This document shows positions 28,834 through 40,164 of a DNA stretch of 64,000 nucleotides, piece by piece. The stretch covers positions 74,877 through 138,876 of the forward strand of contig NZ_KV788386.1 of assembly GCF_001807265.1 (NCBI RefSeq), read 5' to 3'. Source of the DNA: Corynebacterium sp. HMSC05H05. Its GTDB lineage: Bacteria; Actinomycetota; Actinomycetes; Mycobacteriales; Mycobacteriaceae. The translations under genes and the position numbers were made by a program. Each line of letters starts with the position of its first letter. The stretch's first letter is position 1. A model generated the notes under the pieces. The model saw only the letters and a list, made by a program, of their open reading frames with translations, ran no database searches and was not told where the DNA came from.

Positions 28834-29586
28834 ATGCACACGCGCGCCGAAGTCTATTCACCCCTCCAGAACACCGCCGTTTGGCTTGCTGCCTGGCTCT
28901 ACAACGTCGAGTCTTCCGACGACACTGTCGACGCGCTGACGGACCTCGGAGGTGCGCATTCGTACGGCAGCCTGCCTATGGCGCATTTGCTTCACGACGT
29001 CCGCTCCGCCGCCGACCTGACCACCCCCGGACCCGCAGTCAGACTCGTCCTCTGGGGCTCAGGCCAGGCGCCGCGCCTTCGGGCCGGCTCGCCCGCGATG
29101 GAGGCGCTGACGCAGGCCGGCGCCCTGGTCGTGCGTGGCACCAGCATGCACCACATCCTGGTGCCGGAGTACTCGGGCAGCGGGGTGAACTGGCGCTGGT
29201 TCGAGGACCCGGAGCCGCTGCCGGAGCCGGAGTGGCTTTCACCCGGCGAGGCCGACCAGTTGCTCTCGCGCGCGACCGAGCAAGCGGCGGTGCTGATCGA
29301 GGCCGCAGGCGGCACCCGCAAGGAGCTGCCGAACCCGCGGCTGGCGGTGGGCACGCTGGCGGACTTTTACGACACCCCGGGGCTTCCCGCCGGCGTCACG
29401 CCGCGCGCGGCGAAGCTGTTCGCCCGCGCCGACCGCGTTGCGGCAACGATTGAGACGGTGACCGACCGTCTGGGCGACCACTCCTTCGACCCCCAACTTT
29501 TCGCGCTGTGGCGCCACGTCCGTTCCGCCCGCATGGCCGGTGTGGCCGATGCGGTGGTGGATTACCAGCGCGAGTGGTCGAGTTAG
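28834..29586 (+). CDS. Conserved hypothetical protein (actinobacterial)
   Basis: The 250-residue soluble protein has no membrane segment. It is rich in Ala and Leu; the blocks VRLVLWGSGQAPRL and GTSMHHILVPE in its centre look like a conserved core. I recognise no catalytic motif. ATG at 28834 is supported by TACACT (28821-28826) 7 nt upstream (leaderless). It is divergent from the DUF3097 gene and convergent with ferrochelatase (4-nt stop overlap). Confidence 0.75.
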   Translation: MHTRAEVYSPLQNTAVWLAAWLYNVESSDDTVDALTDLGGAHSYGSLPMAHLLHDVRSAADLTTPGPAVRLVLWGSGQAPRLRAGSPAMEALTQAGALVVRGTSMHHILVPEYSGSGVNWRWFEDPEPLPEPEWLSPGEADQLLSRATEQAAVLIEAAGGTRKELPNPRLAVGTLADFYDTPGLPAGVTPRAAKLFARADRVAATIETVTDRLGDHSFDPQLFALWRHVRSARMAGVADAVVDYQREWSS

Positions 29587-30620
29587 CGCTGCGGGCGCTT
29601 CACCGGTGCGCAGCAGCCTTCCTTGCACGGCGCGCCGTTGACAGTGCAGCCCTGCACAGTAACCCCAGACAAGGTTTTAGGCTTGACTTCTGCTCCGGCA
29701 GCCTCGGCGATGTCGACCACCATGCTCGCGAACGCTGGCTCGAGTCCGACGGTCGGGGTGCGCTCTAAGGTCACGCCCATCTCCTCGCACGCCTGCTTCA
29801 GCTCGGTGTCGAGGTCCCAGACCACCTCCATGTGGTCGGTGATGAACCCGAGAGGCACGCAGATGAGGTGCTCCATCCCCTCGCGCTGAAGCTCCTGCGC
29901 CCGGTCCACCACGTCCGGCTCCAGCCAGGGCGTCGCCGGGTTCCCGGAGCGCGACTGCCACACCACCTCGTAACTGTCTACGCCTGCGTGCTTTGCGACG
30001 AGCTCCGCCGCCTCCGCAACCTGCCTCGAGTACAGGTGCTGGTCTGCCGGGCCGCCGGAGTTCTCGTCCGCGACCGTGGGCACGCTGTGCGCGGTAAACA
30101 GCACGCGGGTCTCGCCGGTCGCTTTCTCCACGGCCGCTCGTAGTCCGTCTGCCACAAGCGCGACGAACGTCGGGTGGCCGTAGAACTGCCAGAGCTTGGT
30201 GTAGGTGATCTCCGGCGTCACCTCGCGGATGCGCTGGATGTCCTCGTCGTACTGCCGGCAGGCTGAGTACCCGCCCCAGGCGCTGGTGGCGAAGACGAGG
30301 ACGTTCCTGTGGCCGTCGTTAAGCAACTGCTTCGCTGTCTCCTCCGCGAACGGGTGCCAGTTGCGGTTGCCGAAGTAGACAGGCAGGTCAATGCCACGCG
30401 CCGAAAGCTCGGCCTCGATGTTGGCGATGAGCTCGCGGTTCTGCGCGTTGATGGGGCTCACACCGCCGAAGTGGAAGTAGTGCTCGCCGACCGCTGCAAG
30501 GCGCTCGCGGGGGATGCCGCGGCCGCGCGTGACGTTCTCGAGAAAAGGAATAACCTCGTCCTCTCCCTCGGGGCCGCCGAAGGAAAGGACGAGGAGTGCG
30601 TCGTAGTCGTTGAGAGCCAT
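29583..30620 (-). CDS. cpfC: Coproporphyrin III ferrochelatase (CpfC/HemH)
   Basis: The 345-residue enzyme inserts iron into coproporphyrin III in the actinobacterial haem pathway. Signatures are LLVLSFGGPEGEDEV at the start, the invariant His in FTAHSVPTVADENSG (about residue 172) and the metal-site Glu region GFITDHMEVVWDLD (about residue 255). Four cysteines near the C-terminus (VQGCTVNGAPCKEGCCAP) match the [2Fe-2S] cluster of actinobacterial ferrochelatases. TAAGCT lies 7 nt before the ATG (leaderless). It is 18 nt downstream of the NlpC/P60 gene on the same strand. Confidence 0.95.
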   Translation of the reverse strand: MALNDYDALLVLSFGGPEGEDEVIPFLENVTRGRGIPRERLAAVGEHYFHFGGVSPINAQNRELIANIEAELSARGIDLPVYFGNRNWHPFAEETAKQLLNDGHRNVLVFATSAWGGYSACRQYDEDIQRIREVTPEITYTKLWQFYGHPTFVALVADGLRAAVEKATGETRVLFTAHSVPTVADENSGGPADQHLYSRQVAEAAELVAKHAGVDSYEVVWQSRSGNPATPWLEPDVVDRAQELQREGMEHLICVPLGFITDHMEVVWDLDTELKQACEEMGVTLERTPTVGLEPAFASMVVDIAEAAGAEVKPKTLSGVTVQGCTVNGAPCKEGCCAPVKRPQR

Positions 30621-30638
30621 GCCCTCGAGCTTATCCCG

Positions 30639-32357
30639 CTAAAGCAGGCGCACCGCGTTCGGAGCCATGCCGGACCAACGCACCGGAGCAATGGTGACGT
30701 TCTGGCCGGACTGCGGCGCCTCGATCATGGTGCCGTCGCCGAGGTAGATGGCCACGTGCTGGTTACCGCCCGGGCCCCAGAACAGCAGGTCGCCGCGCTG
30801 CGCCTCGCTGGCGGGGATCTGGGTGCCGCGCTGGTACTGGTAGCCGGTGTAGTGCGGGAGTGCCACGCCGGCAGCCGCGAACGCGTAGAGCACCAGGCCG
30901 GAGCAGTCGAAGCCGGAGACCGAACCACCGTTGACGCCGTTAGTCGGGCCGTTGGCGTCGCCGCCGCCCCACACGTACGGGGTGCCAATCTGGGACTGTG
31001 CACGCGCGATCACAGCCTCCACCTGGGAGGAATCCGACACCGCGGCGACAGACTTCTGCGACTTCGCAGAGACGTCAGCGGCGGTCTCGACCTCTGGCAG
31101 CACCGCGGAGAGGGAATCCGCAGAATCTCCGGACTCCGCGGTGTCTGAAGTTTGCTCGACTGTGCCCAAAGCGCCGTTCAGGCCGTCCGCGAAAGCGGTA
31201 ATCAACTGCGCCGTGTCCGTATTGGAATTGTCGAAGGAGCCGTGGTTCGCCGCTACGCCGCCCACCATCGCGATGCCGGCGGCGACGGCGCCAACCTTGG
31301 CAATCGTGTCGCTGTCCAGCGCCGGCAGGCCGCCCTGGGAGGACAGCGCGGCGATGTCGCTGTCGGAGGAGGTCTGCGCAACCGTGCGCACGGCATCCAC
31401 CACGACTTCGCGGCTGGGTTCGGGAGCCTCTGGGGCGTCGTTGGAGACGCGCTGACGCACCAGGTCCACGACCTCTTCCGGCACCTCGTAGGTGGTGTCG
31501 CCCTTGGACACGGTCAGGGTGGCCGCGTAAGGGTCGGCAGTGATGGCGTTGTCGGGGGCAGCCTCGGCGTGCTCTCTGCCTGCAGTTTCAGACTGCGCCT
31601 CTGGCACGTCTGGCTGCGAGTCGGTTGGAGTGTCGGCCTGTGCCGGGCGCTGCTGCTCCAGCTCCTTTTGCGCACTGTCCAGTTGAGACTGCGCGGCGTC
31701 GCGCTCAGCGACGGAGGATTCGAGCGCGGCGCGGTTGGCGTCGAGAAGCTCACGCGCGCTTGCCTCGGCCTGCTTAGCTTCCGCCTCGGACGCGTCGGCG
31801 AGTTCGCTGGCCTCACGCAACGTGGCTTCCTCATTGGCGGCCTCAGCACGTGCCTGCTCGGCCTCGGCGAGCTTCGCCCGCTTTTCCTCAGAGCGCTGCC
31901 TCAGGAAAAGCGAACGGTCCAGCACGTCGCGCTGGGTGTCCTTGCCGCTGACGGCGACGAGGGCGTCGCTCGGGCTTGCGCCGCGATATTGCGAACGGCT
32001 CAGTTCGTCGAGCTCGGCCCGGAGGACGTCGACACGTTCCTGCGCCTCGTTGAGACGCCGCTTCGCCTCGTCCTTGCCGCGGCGGGCCTGTTCGGCCTTC
32101 ACCTGCGCATCGTGGAGGTCCACCAGGGACTGGTTGACGGACTCCTGCAGGCCGCCGAGGTCCAGGTTAAGCGCGTCGACGTCGGCTTGAGCGCGGGACA
32201 CAGCGGTCACGAGCTCGCCCATTGCAGAGGTGGAACTCTGACCGGTGGCGGCGGGGCTGACTAGACCCGCCGCCAAAGAAACAGTTGCGGCACACGCGGT
32301 AGCGCCGAGCACATTTCGCGCACGAGCAAACCGGGTGCCCCTTTGTGGATTAGCCAC
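30639..32357 (-). CDS. Secreted NlpC/P60 peptidoglycan endopeptidase (RipA-like)
   Basis: The 572-residue exported cell-wall hydrolase cuts peptide stems for daughter-cell separation. It has a signal peptide (about 1-40), a long helical coiled-coil region (about 45-250) that in RipA-like enzymes gives autoinhibition or targeting, a Thr/Gln/Pro/Glu linker, and a C-terminal NlpC/P60 domain (about 449-572). Catalytic Cys is in FDCSGLV and His in NQHVAIYLGDG. GTG at 32357 is chosen for its AGGAGC ribosome site 8 nt upstream; the ORF could extend to 32438 but those residues are not signal-like. The order cpfC - NlpC/P60 - Rv1476-like - acn matches other corynebacteria. Confidence 0.93.
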   Translation of the reverse strand: MANPQRGTRFARARNVLGATACAATVSLAAGLVSPAATGQSSTSAMGELVTAVSRAQADVDALNLDLGGLQESVNQSLVDLHDAQVKAEQARRGKDEAKRRLNEAQERVDVLRAELDELSRSQYRGASPSDALVAVSGKDTQRDVLDRSLFLRQRSEEKRAKLAEAEQARAEAANEEATLREASELADASEAEAKQAEASARELLDANRAALESSVAERDAAQSQLDSAQKELEQQRPAQADTPTDSQPDVPEAQSETAGREHAEAAPDNAITADPYAATLTVSKGDTTYEVPEEVVDLVRQRVSNDAPEAPEPSREVVVDAVRTVAQTSSDSDIAALSSQGGLPALDSDTIAKVGAVAAGIAMVGGVAANHGSFDNSNTDTAQLITAFADGLNGALGTVEQTSDTAESGDSADSLSAVLPEVETAADVSAKSQKSVAAVSDSSQVEAVIARAQSQIGTPYVWGGGDANGPTNGVNGGSVSGFDCSGLVLYAFAAAGVALPHYTGYQYQRGTQIPASEAQRGDLLFWGPGGNQHVAIYLGDGTMIEAPQSGQNVTIAPVRWSGMAPNAVRLL

Positions 32358-32904
32358 GAAGGTGCTCCTCACACCGCTCGCCGCGCACACTTCAGCAGCA
32401 CTCGGGCGATCAAGAAAACCCGAGGTGTCAAAGCGCATGCGAAAACCGTGACTAGCGGTTCCACGAGCGGTCTAGATGTTGACTACTGACGCGGCAGCGC
32501 GAATCGCGGCTGGCACAGCAGTGCCCTGGAACCTGGTACTCGGCGTGCTTCCCCACATGCCCGAACCTTCGCGGGCGCTTGACTAGAGCGCCCTGACGGT
32601 GCCATTGCGTTGCGTGTGACAACCATCGACCCGCGAGCCGATACGGGAACCATACGTCAAGGCAACAAACTTGTATCCCTTTTGTTACAAACAATCTCGG
32701 CAGTCAAGGCTATTCACATGATTCACACACGCCTCACCAGCGCAAACCATGGCTCGTGCGCGTTACGTGATGTTTGTCACACCGGCGGATGCGGGTTCGC
32801 AAAAGTTGACCGAACCGATAACAATGCAGAATCTGACCTGCGGGTTTTTAGCTGGCGAGTCAACTTTTGCGAGCGGTGCGTCAAGGCAGCAAGCTTGTCG
32901 ACGA
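32358..32904. other. 547-bp gene-free stretch with structured leader of the NlpC/P60 gene
   Basis: No convincing gene lies here. On the minus strand the leader region holds several perfect hairpins: 32401-32424 (CTCGGG/CCCGAG), 32512-32525 (GGCAC/GTGCC) and 32573-32593 (GGGCGCT/AGCGCCC). A 5' leader of up to about 300 nt is likely, so a cis-acting RNA is possible. The c-di-AMP (ydaO) riboswitch controls many actinobacterial NlpC/P60 genes, but I could not match its conserved blocks here. An ORF at 32452-32694 is low-quality and rejected. A CRP-like site is listed separately. Confidence 0.5.
32766..32781. promoter_or_regulatory. Candidate GlxR (CRP-type) operator
   Basis: The 16-mer CGTGATGTTTGTCACA matches the consensus TGTGA-N6-TCACA at nine of ten defined positions. 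It lies between the divergent-from-acn genes, upstream of the NlpC/P60 leader and downstream of the Rv1476-like gene. GlxR controls many corynebacterial cell-wall and carbon genes. Binding is inferred from sequence only. Confidence 0.6.
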
Positions 32905-33378
32905 TTACCCGCGGCGGGCGGAGAACACAGCCGCCGCGGCTACCGCGGCAAGGACCACGAGCACGACCGCGACAATCAGCGGCCAGTTCACCGAAAACCC
33001 GTTGGCTGCGTCGGCGAAGGCGTGGACGCCCGCAACGTAGTCCGGCTCGGCGGCCATGGCCCGCTCCCCGCGCTCCACCTGCGCGCGAGTCAAAGAGTCG
33101 CTCACACCGACAGCCACCTGCGGGGTGCGAACCAGTACCGTGTCGAGCCCGGTTTCGGCGGCCGTGTCCTGCGCCAGGTCGCGGAGATCGGCGATCACCG
33201 GCGGGGTCTGCTCGAGCACGATCATTCCCGCCGGGTCGAAAGAGTCATTGCCGGCGTCTGCGAGAGCGACCTCCAGTGCTGGACCCAGCTCCGCATTGAC
33301 TGGATTCTCGGTGCCGAACGCCACTGGAGACGACGCGAGCTGAGTGACGAGCTCTTCAAGCGTTGCTTCGTTCTGCAT
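32905..33378 (-). CDS. Rv1476-like single-pass membrane protein
   Basis: The 157-residue protein has a soluble, acidic N-terminal part (about 1-125) and one C-terminal membrane helix (VNWPLIVAVVLVVLAAVAAA) followed by a short basic tail. Its place between the NlpC/P60 gene and acn is that of mycobacterial Rv1476, next to ripA. Function is unknown; the linkage suggests a cell-envelope role. Start MQNEATLE at 33378 has a GAGCGAGGCC purine-rich stretch upstream; the longer frame to 33465 would cross the acn promoter. Confidence 0.8.
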   Translation of the reverse strand: MQNEATLEELVTQLASSPVAFGTENPVNAELGPALEVALADAGNDSFDPAGMIVLEQTPPVIADLRDLAQDTAAETGLDTVLVRTPQVAVGVSDSLTRAQVERGERAMAAEPDYVAGVHAFADAANGFSVNWPLIVAVVLVVLAAVAAAAVFSARRG

Positions 33379-33451
33379 TGGCCTCGCTCCTTGCACGGTC
33401 CAGCGATCTGAGTGGTCGAATGTGGAGTGTAACGATGGAGTCCGAAGGTGT

Positions 33452-33468
33452 GTCGATAAGCGCAATGC
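33452..33468 (+). repeat. GTCGATAAGC-N3-ATGC motif, upstream of acn
   Basis: One of three intergenic copies of GTCGATAAGC followed after three bases by ATGC (others at 44043 and 63506). The 10-mer core also occurs six times inside genes. Here it lies just upstream of the AcnR-type operator in the acn promoter. Meaning unknown. Confidence 0.5.
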
Positions 33469-33473
33469 GAAAA

Positions 33474-33489
33474 CATAACGGGCGTACTG
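33474..33489 (+). promoter_or_regulatory. AcnR-type operator in the acn promoter
   Basis: CATAACGGGCGTACTG fits the corynebacterial AcnR site CAGNACNNNCGTACTG with one mismatch. A -10 element TAATAT (33491-33496) follows directly, so a bound repressor would block RNA polymerase. acnR is the next gene after acn, giving a feedback loop. Confidence 0.75.
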
Positions 33490-33587
33490 TTAATATGGGC
33501 GCGGAACTATGGAAGGTCGCATAAACTGGTGGCTTGACCATAGGGTCGCTAACCCCTGATTTGATACGACGAGAATTGGAGCTCACC

Positions 33588-36365
<2,778 letters not shown>

Positions 36366-36385
36366 CACGCTTCCGGCCATCGCGT

Positions 36386-36414
36386 AAGGGGCCCCGCGGC
36401 GTGCGGGGCCCCTT
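36386..36414 (+). terminator. Terminator/attenuator between acn and acnR
   Basis: A 12-bp perfect stem (AAGGGGCCCCGC at 36386-36397 with GCGGGGCCCCTT at 36403-36414) with a 5-nt loop follows acn by 20 nt. Only a weak T content follows, so partial read-through into acnR, 43 nt downstream, is likely. Confidence 0.8.
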
Positions 36415-36457
36415 CCCCATTTTCTCCCCACTATCTGGAGCCCGAAGGAGCCCCCTT

Positions 36458-37009
36458 ATGCCGATTGTCAGCGACGAAGAGCTGCAGCGCCGCCGCGGCG
36501 AGATCATCGACGCCGCCCGTGTGTGCTTCGCGCACTACGGCTACGAGGGGGCAACCGTGGCCCGCCTGGAAGAGGCCACGGGCAAAACCCGTGGTGCGAT
36601 CTTCCACCACTTCGGCGACAAGGAAACGCTGTTTCTGGCCATCGCCGAGGCAGACGCAGAACGCCAGGCCCAGGTGGTCAGCGAGCGTGGTTTGGTGGAG
36701 GTCATGCGCGGCATGCTCGTGGACCGCAGCTCCAACGACTGGTTCACCACCCGCGCCGAGATCCTCCGCAAGCTGCGCACCGACCCCGAATTCGAGGCGC
36801 GCTGGCGCGAGCACCAGGAGGTGCTGGACCTTGCGGTCCGCGCGCGCTTGGAGTCCAACAAGCACATGCGTGACGACGTCCCCGTCGCCGTCGTGCAGAC
36901 CTACCTGGAGACAGTGCTCGAGGGATTCATCACCAAGCTCGCTTCAGGCGAGCCCGTGGACCGGCTCGAGGCGATGCTCGACGTGGTAGAGCAGTCGGTT
37001 CGCGGGTAA
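36458..37009 (+). CDS. acnR: AcnR, TetR-family repressor of aconitase
   Basis: The 183-residue TetR regulator has an N-terminal helix-turn-helix (EIIDAARVCFAHYGYEGATV, then ATGKTRGAIFHHFGDKETLF) and a helical ligand domain. AcnR in corynebacteria represses acn and is relieved by citrate:Mg. The gene lies directly after acn, and a matching operator is seen in the acn promoter. ATG at 36458 has an ideal GAAGGAG 8 nt upstream; the longer frame overlaps the terminator. Confidence 0.95.
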   Translation: MPIVSDEELQRRRGEIIDAARVCFAHYGYEGATVARLEEATGKTRGAIFHHFGDKETLFLAIAEADAERQAQVVSERGLVEVMRGMLVDRSSNDWFTTRAEILRKLRTDPEFEARWREHQEVLDLAVRARLESNKHMRDDVPVAVVQTYLETVLEGFITKLASGEPVDRLEAMLDVVEQSVRG

Positions 37010-37046
37010 TTCCGAAGAATAGACTAAGCGGTATAGAATTGCCGCT

Positions 37047-37769
37047 ATGTCAAAGCTGCTTTTCCTCTCCCTTCGCAACGGCGAGATCGGGCCGGACGTC
37101 GCCCACGCCGAATACCACGACGCCCTGCGCGCCACGGGCGTAAGCGAAGTGGACATGGAGCTGCGCGTCATCGACTCCCCCGACTCCGAGCTCGGCCCCC
37201 TCGACCCCGTCAGCGGCATCATCGTCGGCGGCTGCTCTCTGAATGTGACCAACCCCGAGCGCGACGCGTGGCACAAGCGTATCGACGACATCCTGTCCGC
37301 CACCGTCAACTCCGGCAAACCCGTCTTCTTTGTCTGCTTCGGCATCTCCTGGCTGGTGGATCACCTCGGCGGCGAGGTCGGGCGCACCCACCCCGAGCCG
37401 TCCGGCCCGACCACCGTGAACGTGGTTGCGGAAGACGAGCTCGCCGGTCCCAGCGGCACGTTCACCGCCCTGACCGGCCACACCGAGAACCCGATGCGCG
37501 TGCCCGATTCCCTCACCGTTGTGGCCACCGGACCCGACGGCCTGGTGCAGATGGTCCGCTACGGCGCCCGGGTGTGGGCCACCCAGTTCCACGCCGAGAT
37601 GGATGCCGACGCGATGCGCACACGCATGGACTTCTTCCACGACTACGGCTACTTCCCCGCCGAGGAGTACGCCCGCATCGTCGCCGACCTGCCCAACCAC
37701 GACGTGAGCCGGGCGAATGGGCTGTTGCGCACATTCGCCCGGCTCTGCACCGAGGGCCGGTTCGACTAA
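37047..37769 (+). CDS. Class I glutamine amidotransferase-like protein
   Basis: The 240-residue GATase-fold protein is related to the glutaminase part of GMP synthase. The nucleophile elbow VFFVCFGISWL (Cys about residue 98) and the His/Glu pair in TQFHAEMD (about residue 187) complete a catalytic triad. No synthetase domain is attached, so it may hydrolyse other gamma-glutamyl compounds. The same gene follows acnR in other corynebacteria. TAGAAT (37034-37039) is 7 nt before the ATG (leaderless). The stop overlaps the convergent SDR gene by 4 nt. Confidence 0.88.
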   Translation: MSKLLFLSLRNGEIGPDVAHAEYHDALRATGVSEVDMELRVIDSPDSELGPLDPVSGIIVGGCSLNVTNPERDAWHKRIDDILSATVNSGKPVFFVCFGISWLVDHLGGEVGRTHPEPSGPTTVNVVAEDELAGPSGTFTALTGHTENPMRVPDSLTVVATGPDGLVQMVRYGARVWATQFHAEMDADAMRTRMDFFHDYGYFPAEEYARIVADLPNHDVSRANGLLRTFARLCTEGRFD

Positions 37770-38434
37770 ATCTCCGAGACCTTCGCGTCGCCGCCTTCGA
37801 AATCGAGCGGGTTGCGGTCGAACTGCGTGCCGCGGCCGACCGACTCGACGATCACATCTGCCACAAGCTCGCGCGGGGTTTCTGACGAGGGGTCCCTTTG
37901 GTCGTCGAGAAGCGCAATGCCCTCCGACGGATCATCGGTGAGACGGGTGGGGCCGAGGATCTGGTACGTCAGGTCGGAGGCGAGCAGACGCTTATCGACG
38001 GCCTTCTTCGCCTCGACGTAGGCGTACCACGGGCCGCCGTCGTCCTCCGTGGTGGCCTCAGCGGCGCCGGCGTAGGAAACCATGACGGTAAACGGAGCGA
38101 ACTCGCCGAGCTCCTCGAGCGCGTCGATCATGGCCATCGCCGCGTCGCGGTCCACGGCGTAAGTGCGCTCTGCCGAGCCGCCACCGGCGCCCGCGGACCA
38201 CACGACCACGTCGAACGGGGTGAGCAGGCGGGCCCAGTCCTCCTCGTCGAGGGTGGTGAGGTCGCGGACGATGGCGGTCGCGCCGTCGTCGACAAGCTGT
38301 TGCACATGGTCCGGGTTGCGCACGAGCGCGCTGACGCTGTGACCAGCTTTTACGAGCTTGGGGACGGAGTGGCGCGAGACGTTGCCACCCGCACCGAGAA
38401 CGAGCACGTGTTGGCTTTGCTTAGGTGTTTCCAT
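37766..38434 (-). CDS. Atypical short-chain dehydrogenase (NAD(P)-binding)
   Basis: The 222-residue Rossmann protein has the dinucleotide motif VLVLGAGGNVSRHSV at residues 10-24 and an acidic/basic stretch VRNPDHVQQL that suggests NADP. It resembles the atypical SDR5 group (YwnB/Ycf39-like) with no classical YxxxK. The reaction is unknown. METPKQ at 38434 is the start; TACGGT lies 7 nt upstream (leaderless). Confidence 0.85.
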   Translation of the reverse strand: METPKQSQHVLVLGAGGNVSRHSVPKLVKAGHSVSALVRNPDHVQQLVDDGATAIVRDLTTLDEEDWARLLTPFDVVVWSAGAGGGSAERTYAVDRDAAMAMIDALEELGEFAPFTVMVSYAGAAEATTEDDGGPWYAYVEAKKAVDKRLLASDLTYQILGPTRLTDDPSEGIALLDDQRDPSSETPRELVADVIVESVGRGTQFDRNPLDFEGGDAKVSEI

Positions 38435-38475
38435 AACGCCCACCGTAACGCTATTTCAGCGCCTATACTTTGCGC

Positions 38476-38745
38476 ATGCACGCAATTATTACGACCACTG
38501 GCAAGGACCGTCCCGGCGTCATCGCCGCAGTTGCGAAAACCGCAGCCGACGAGGGGCTGAACATCCTCGACGTCTCCCAGACCATCATGGACGACTTTTT
38601 CACCATGATCATGCGCGTTGCACTGCCCGAGGGCGAGGTGGACATGGGGGCGCTGCAGGAGGCGTTCGACGCCGCCGGCAAGCCGCTCGGCATGGTCGTG
38701 CGCATCCAGTCCGAGGCCCTGTTCAGCGCCATCAACGACATCTAA
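38476..38745 (+). CDS. ACT-domain protein (UPF0237)
   Basis: The 89-residue protein is one ACT domain (beta-alpha-beta-beta-alpha-beta; IITTTGKDRPGVIAAVAKTA at the start). ACT domains bind amino acids and regulate partner enzymes. It ends 9 nt before the DUF711 gene; the two are adjacent in many bacteria and archaea. ATG at 38476 has TATACT (38464-38469) 6 nt upstream (leaderless). Confidence 0.92.
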   Translation: MHAIITTTGKDRPGVIAAVAKTAADEGLNILDVSQTIMDDFFTMIMRVALPEGEVDMGALQEAFDAAGKPLGMVVRIQSEALFSAINDI

Positions 38746-38754
38746 GGGGCGCAA

Positions 38755-40119
38755 GTGAATTTCGAGTTTTCAGACGCGCGGTTCCTCGACGTCATCCGCA
38801 TGATCGAGGATTACCGCCTAGACATCCGCACCGTGACCATGGGCATCTCGCTTATCGGCTGCACCCGCCCGACGATGGAGGCCACCGCGCAGGCGGTGTA
38901 CGACCGCGTAGTTGAGCGCGCCCGCAACCTGGTGCCGGTGTGCGAGGGTATAGAGCGCGAGCTGGGCATCCCGATCGTGAACAAGCGCATCTCCGTCACC
39001 CCCGTCGCGCTGGTGGCGGCGGGCGCCGAGGGCAACCCGGTGGAGATTGCCCGCGCGCTGGATCGCGCGGCCGGCGAGCTCGGCGTGAACTTCGTCGGCG
39101 GCTACTCCGCGCTGGTGGAAAAGGGCGGCACGACCGCCGATAAGCGCCTGATCAATTCCATTCCGGAGGCGCTCAGCGTCACCGATAACGTGTGCGGGTC
39201 GGTCAACGTGGCGTCGTCACGCGCCGGCATCAACATGAACGCCGTGGCCAAGATGGGCGAAATTGTGAAGGAGGCCGCAGAGGCGACCGCGGACCGCTCC
39301 TCCATCGCCTGCGCAAAGCTGGTCGTCTTCGCCAACGCCGTGGGCGACAACCCGTTCATGGCCGGCGCGTTCCACGGCATTGAGGAGCCCGACACGGTGA
39401 TCTCGGTGGGTGTGTCTGGTCCGGGTGTGGTGGACAACGCGATCGCCCCGCTGAAGGGTGCGAGCCTGAACGAGGTCGCCGAGGAGATTAAGAAGGCCGC
39501 GTTCAAGATCACCCGCGCGGGGCAGCTCGTGGGGACCATGGCTGCCGAGCGCCTCGGCGTGCCGTTTGGCATCGTGGACCTCTCGCTCGCGCCGACGGCG
39601 GAGATGGGCGATTCTGTGGCGCACGTGCTCGAGCGAATGGGCCTGGACCAGGTGGGCACGCACGGGACGACTGCCGCGTTGGCGCTGCTCAACGATGCCG
39701 TGAAGAAGGGCGGCATGATGGCCTGCTCCCGCGTGGGCGGCCTGTCCGGCTCGTTCATCCCGGTCTCCGAGGACAAGGGCATGATCGACGCGGTTCACAG
39801 CGGTGCCATCTCCATGGACAAGCTCGAGGCGATGACCTCGATCTGCTCCGTGGGCTTCGACATGATCGCCATCCCAGGCGACACTTCTGCGGAGCTCATC
39901 GCGGGCATGATCGCCGACGAGGCTGCTATCGGTGTGATGAACCACAAGACCACCGCTTCGCGATTGATTCCGGTGCCAGGGACCAAGCCCGGCGACGAAG
40001 TGAACTTCGGCGGCCTGCTCGGCTACGCACCGGTCATTCCAGTAAACACGGTGGGTAACGACGAGTTCATCCACCGCGGCGGGTTCATCCCCGCGCCGGT
40101 GCACGGTTTCAGGAACTAG
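38755..40119 (+). CDS. DUF711/UPF0210 (PFL-like) protein
   Basis: The 454-residue cytosolic protein belongs to the DUF711 family, which resembles glycyl-radical (pyruvate formate-lyase-like) barrels but lacks the radical glycine loop. Conserved stretches include [20 protein letters not shown] and a C-terminal [13 protein letters not shown]. It starts with GTG after GGGGCGCAA. With the ACT protein it forms a conserved pair of unknown reaction. The last 500 bp has more A/T-ending codons (cga, ttg, gta, cca) than the first two-thirds, and a second, more GC-rich copy of that part lies at 41949-42448. Confidence 0.9.
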   Translation: MNFEFSDARFLDVIRMIEDYRLDIRTVTMGISLIGCTRPTMEATAQAVYDRVVERARNLVPVCEGIERELGIPIVNKRISVTPVALVAAGAEGNPVEIARALDRAAGELGVNFVGGYSALVEKGGTTADKRLINSIPEALSVTDNVCGSVNVASSRAGINMNAVAKMGEIVKEAAEATADRSSIACAKLVVFANAVGDNPFMAGAFHGIEEPDTVISVGVSGPGVVDNAIAPLKGASLNEVAEEIKKAAFKITRAGQLVGTMAAERLGVPFGIVDLSLAPTAEMGDSVAHVLERMGLDQVGTHGTTAALALLNDAVKKGGMMACSRVGGLSGSFIPVSEDKGMIDAVHSGAISMDKLEAMTSICSVGFDMIAIPGDTSAELIAGMIADEAAIGVMNHKTTASRLIPVPGTKPGDEVNFGGLLGYAPVIPVNTVGNDEFIHRGGFIPAPVHGFRN

Positions 40120-40164
40120 CGGCCGAGACAATCTCCGATCATCCATGATTCAACATTTGACCGA

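Noticed and set aside
32452-32694. 80-codon minus-strand ORF rich in Cys and Trp
   Set aside because: No ribosome site, odd composition, and it coincides with hairpins in the probable NlpC/P60 leader.
32358-32700. c-di-AMP (ydaO) riboswitch
   Set aside because: Expected from the gene family, but the conserved GGGGTGAAT-like and CAGCTAACC-like blocks were not found by eye; left as an untyped structured leader.
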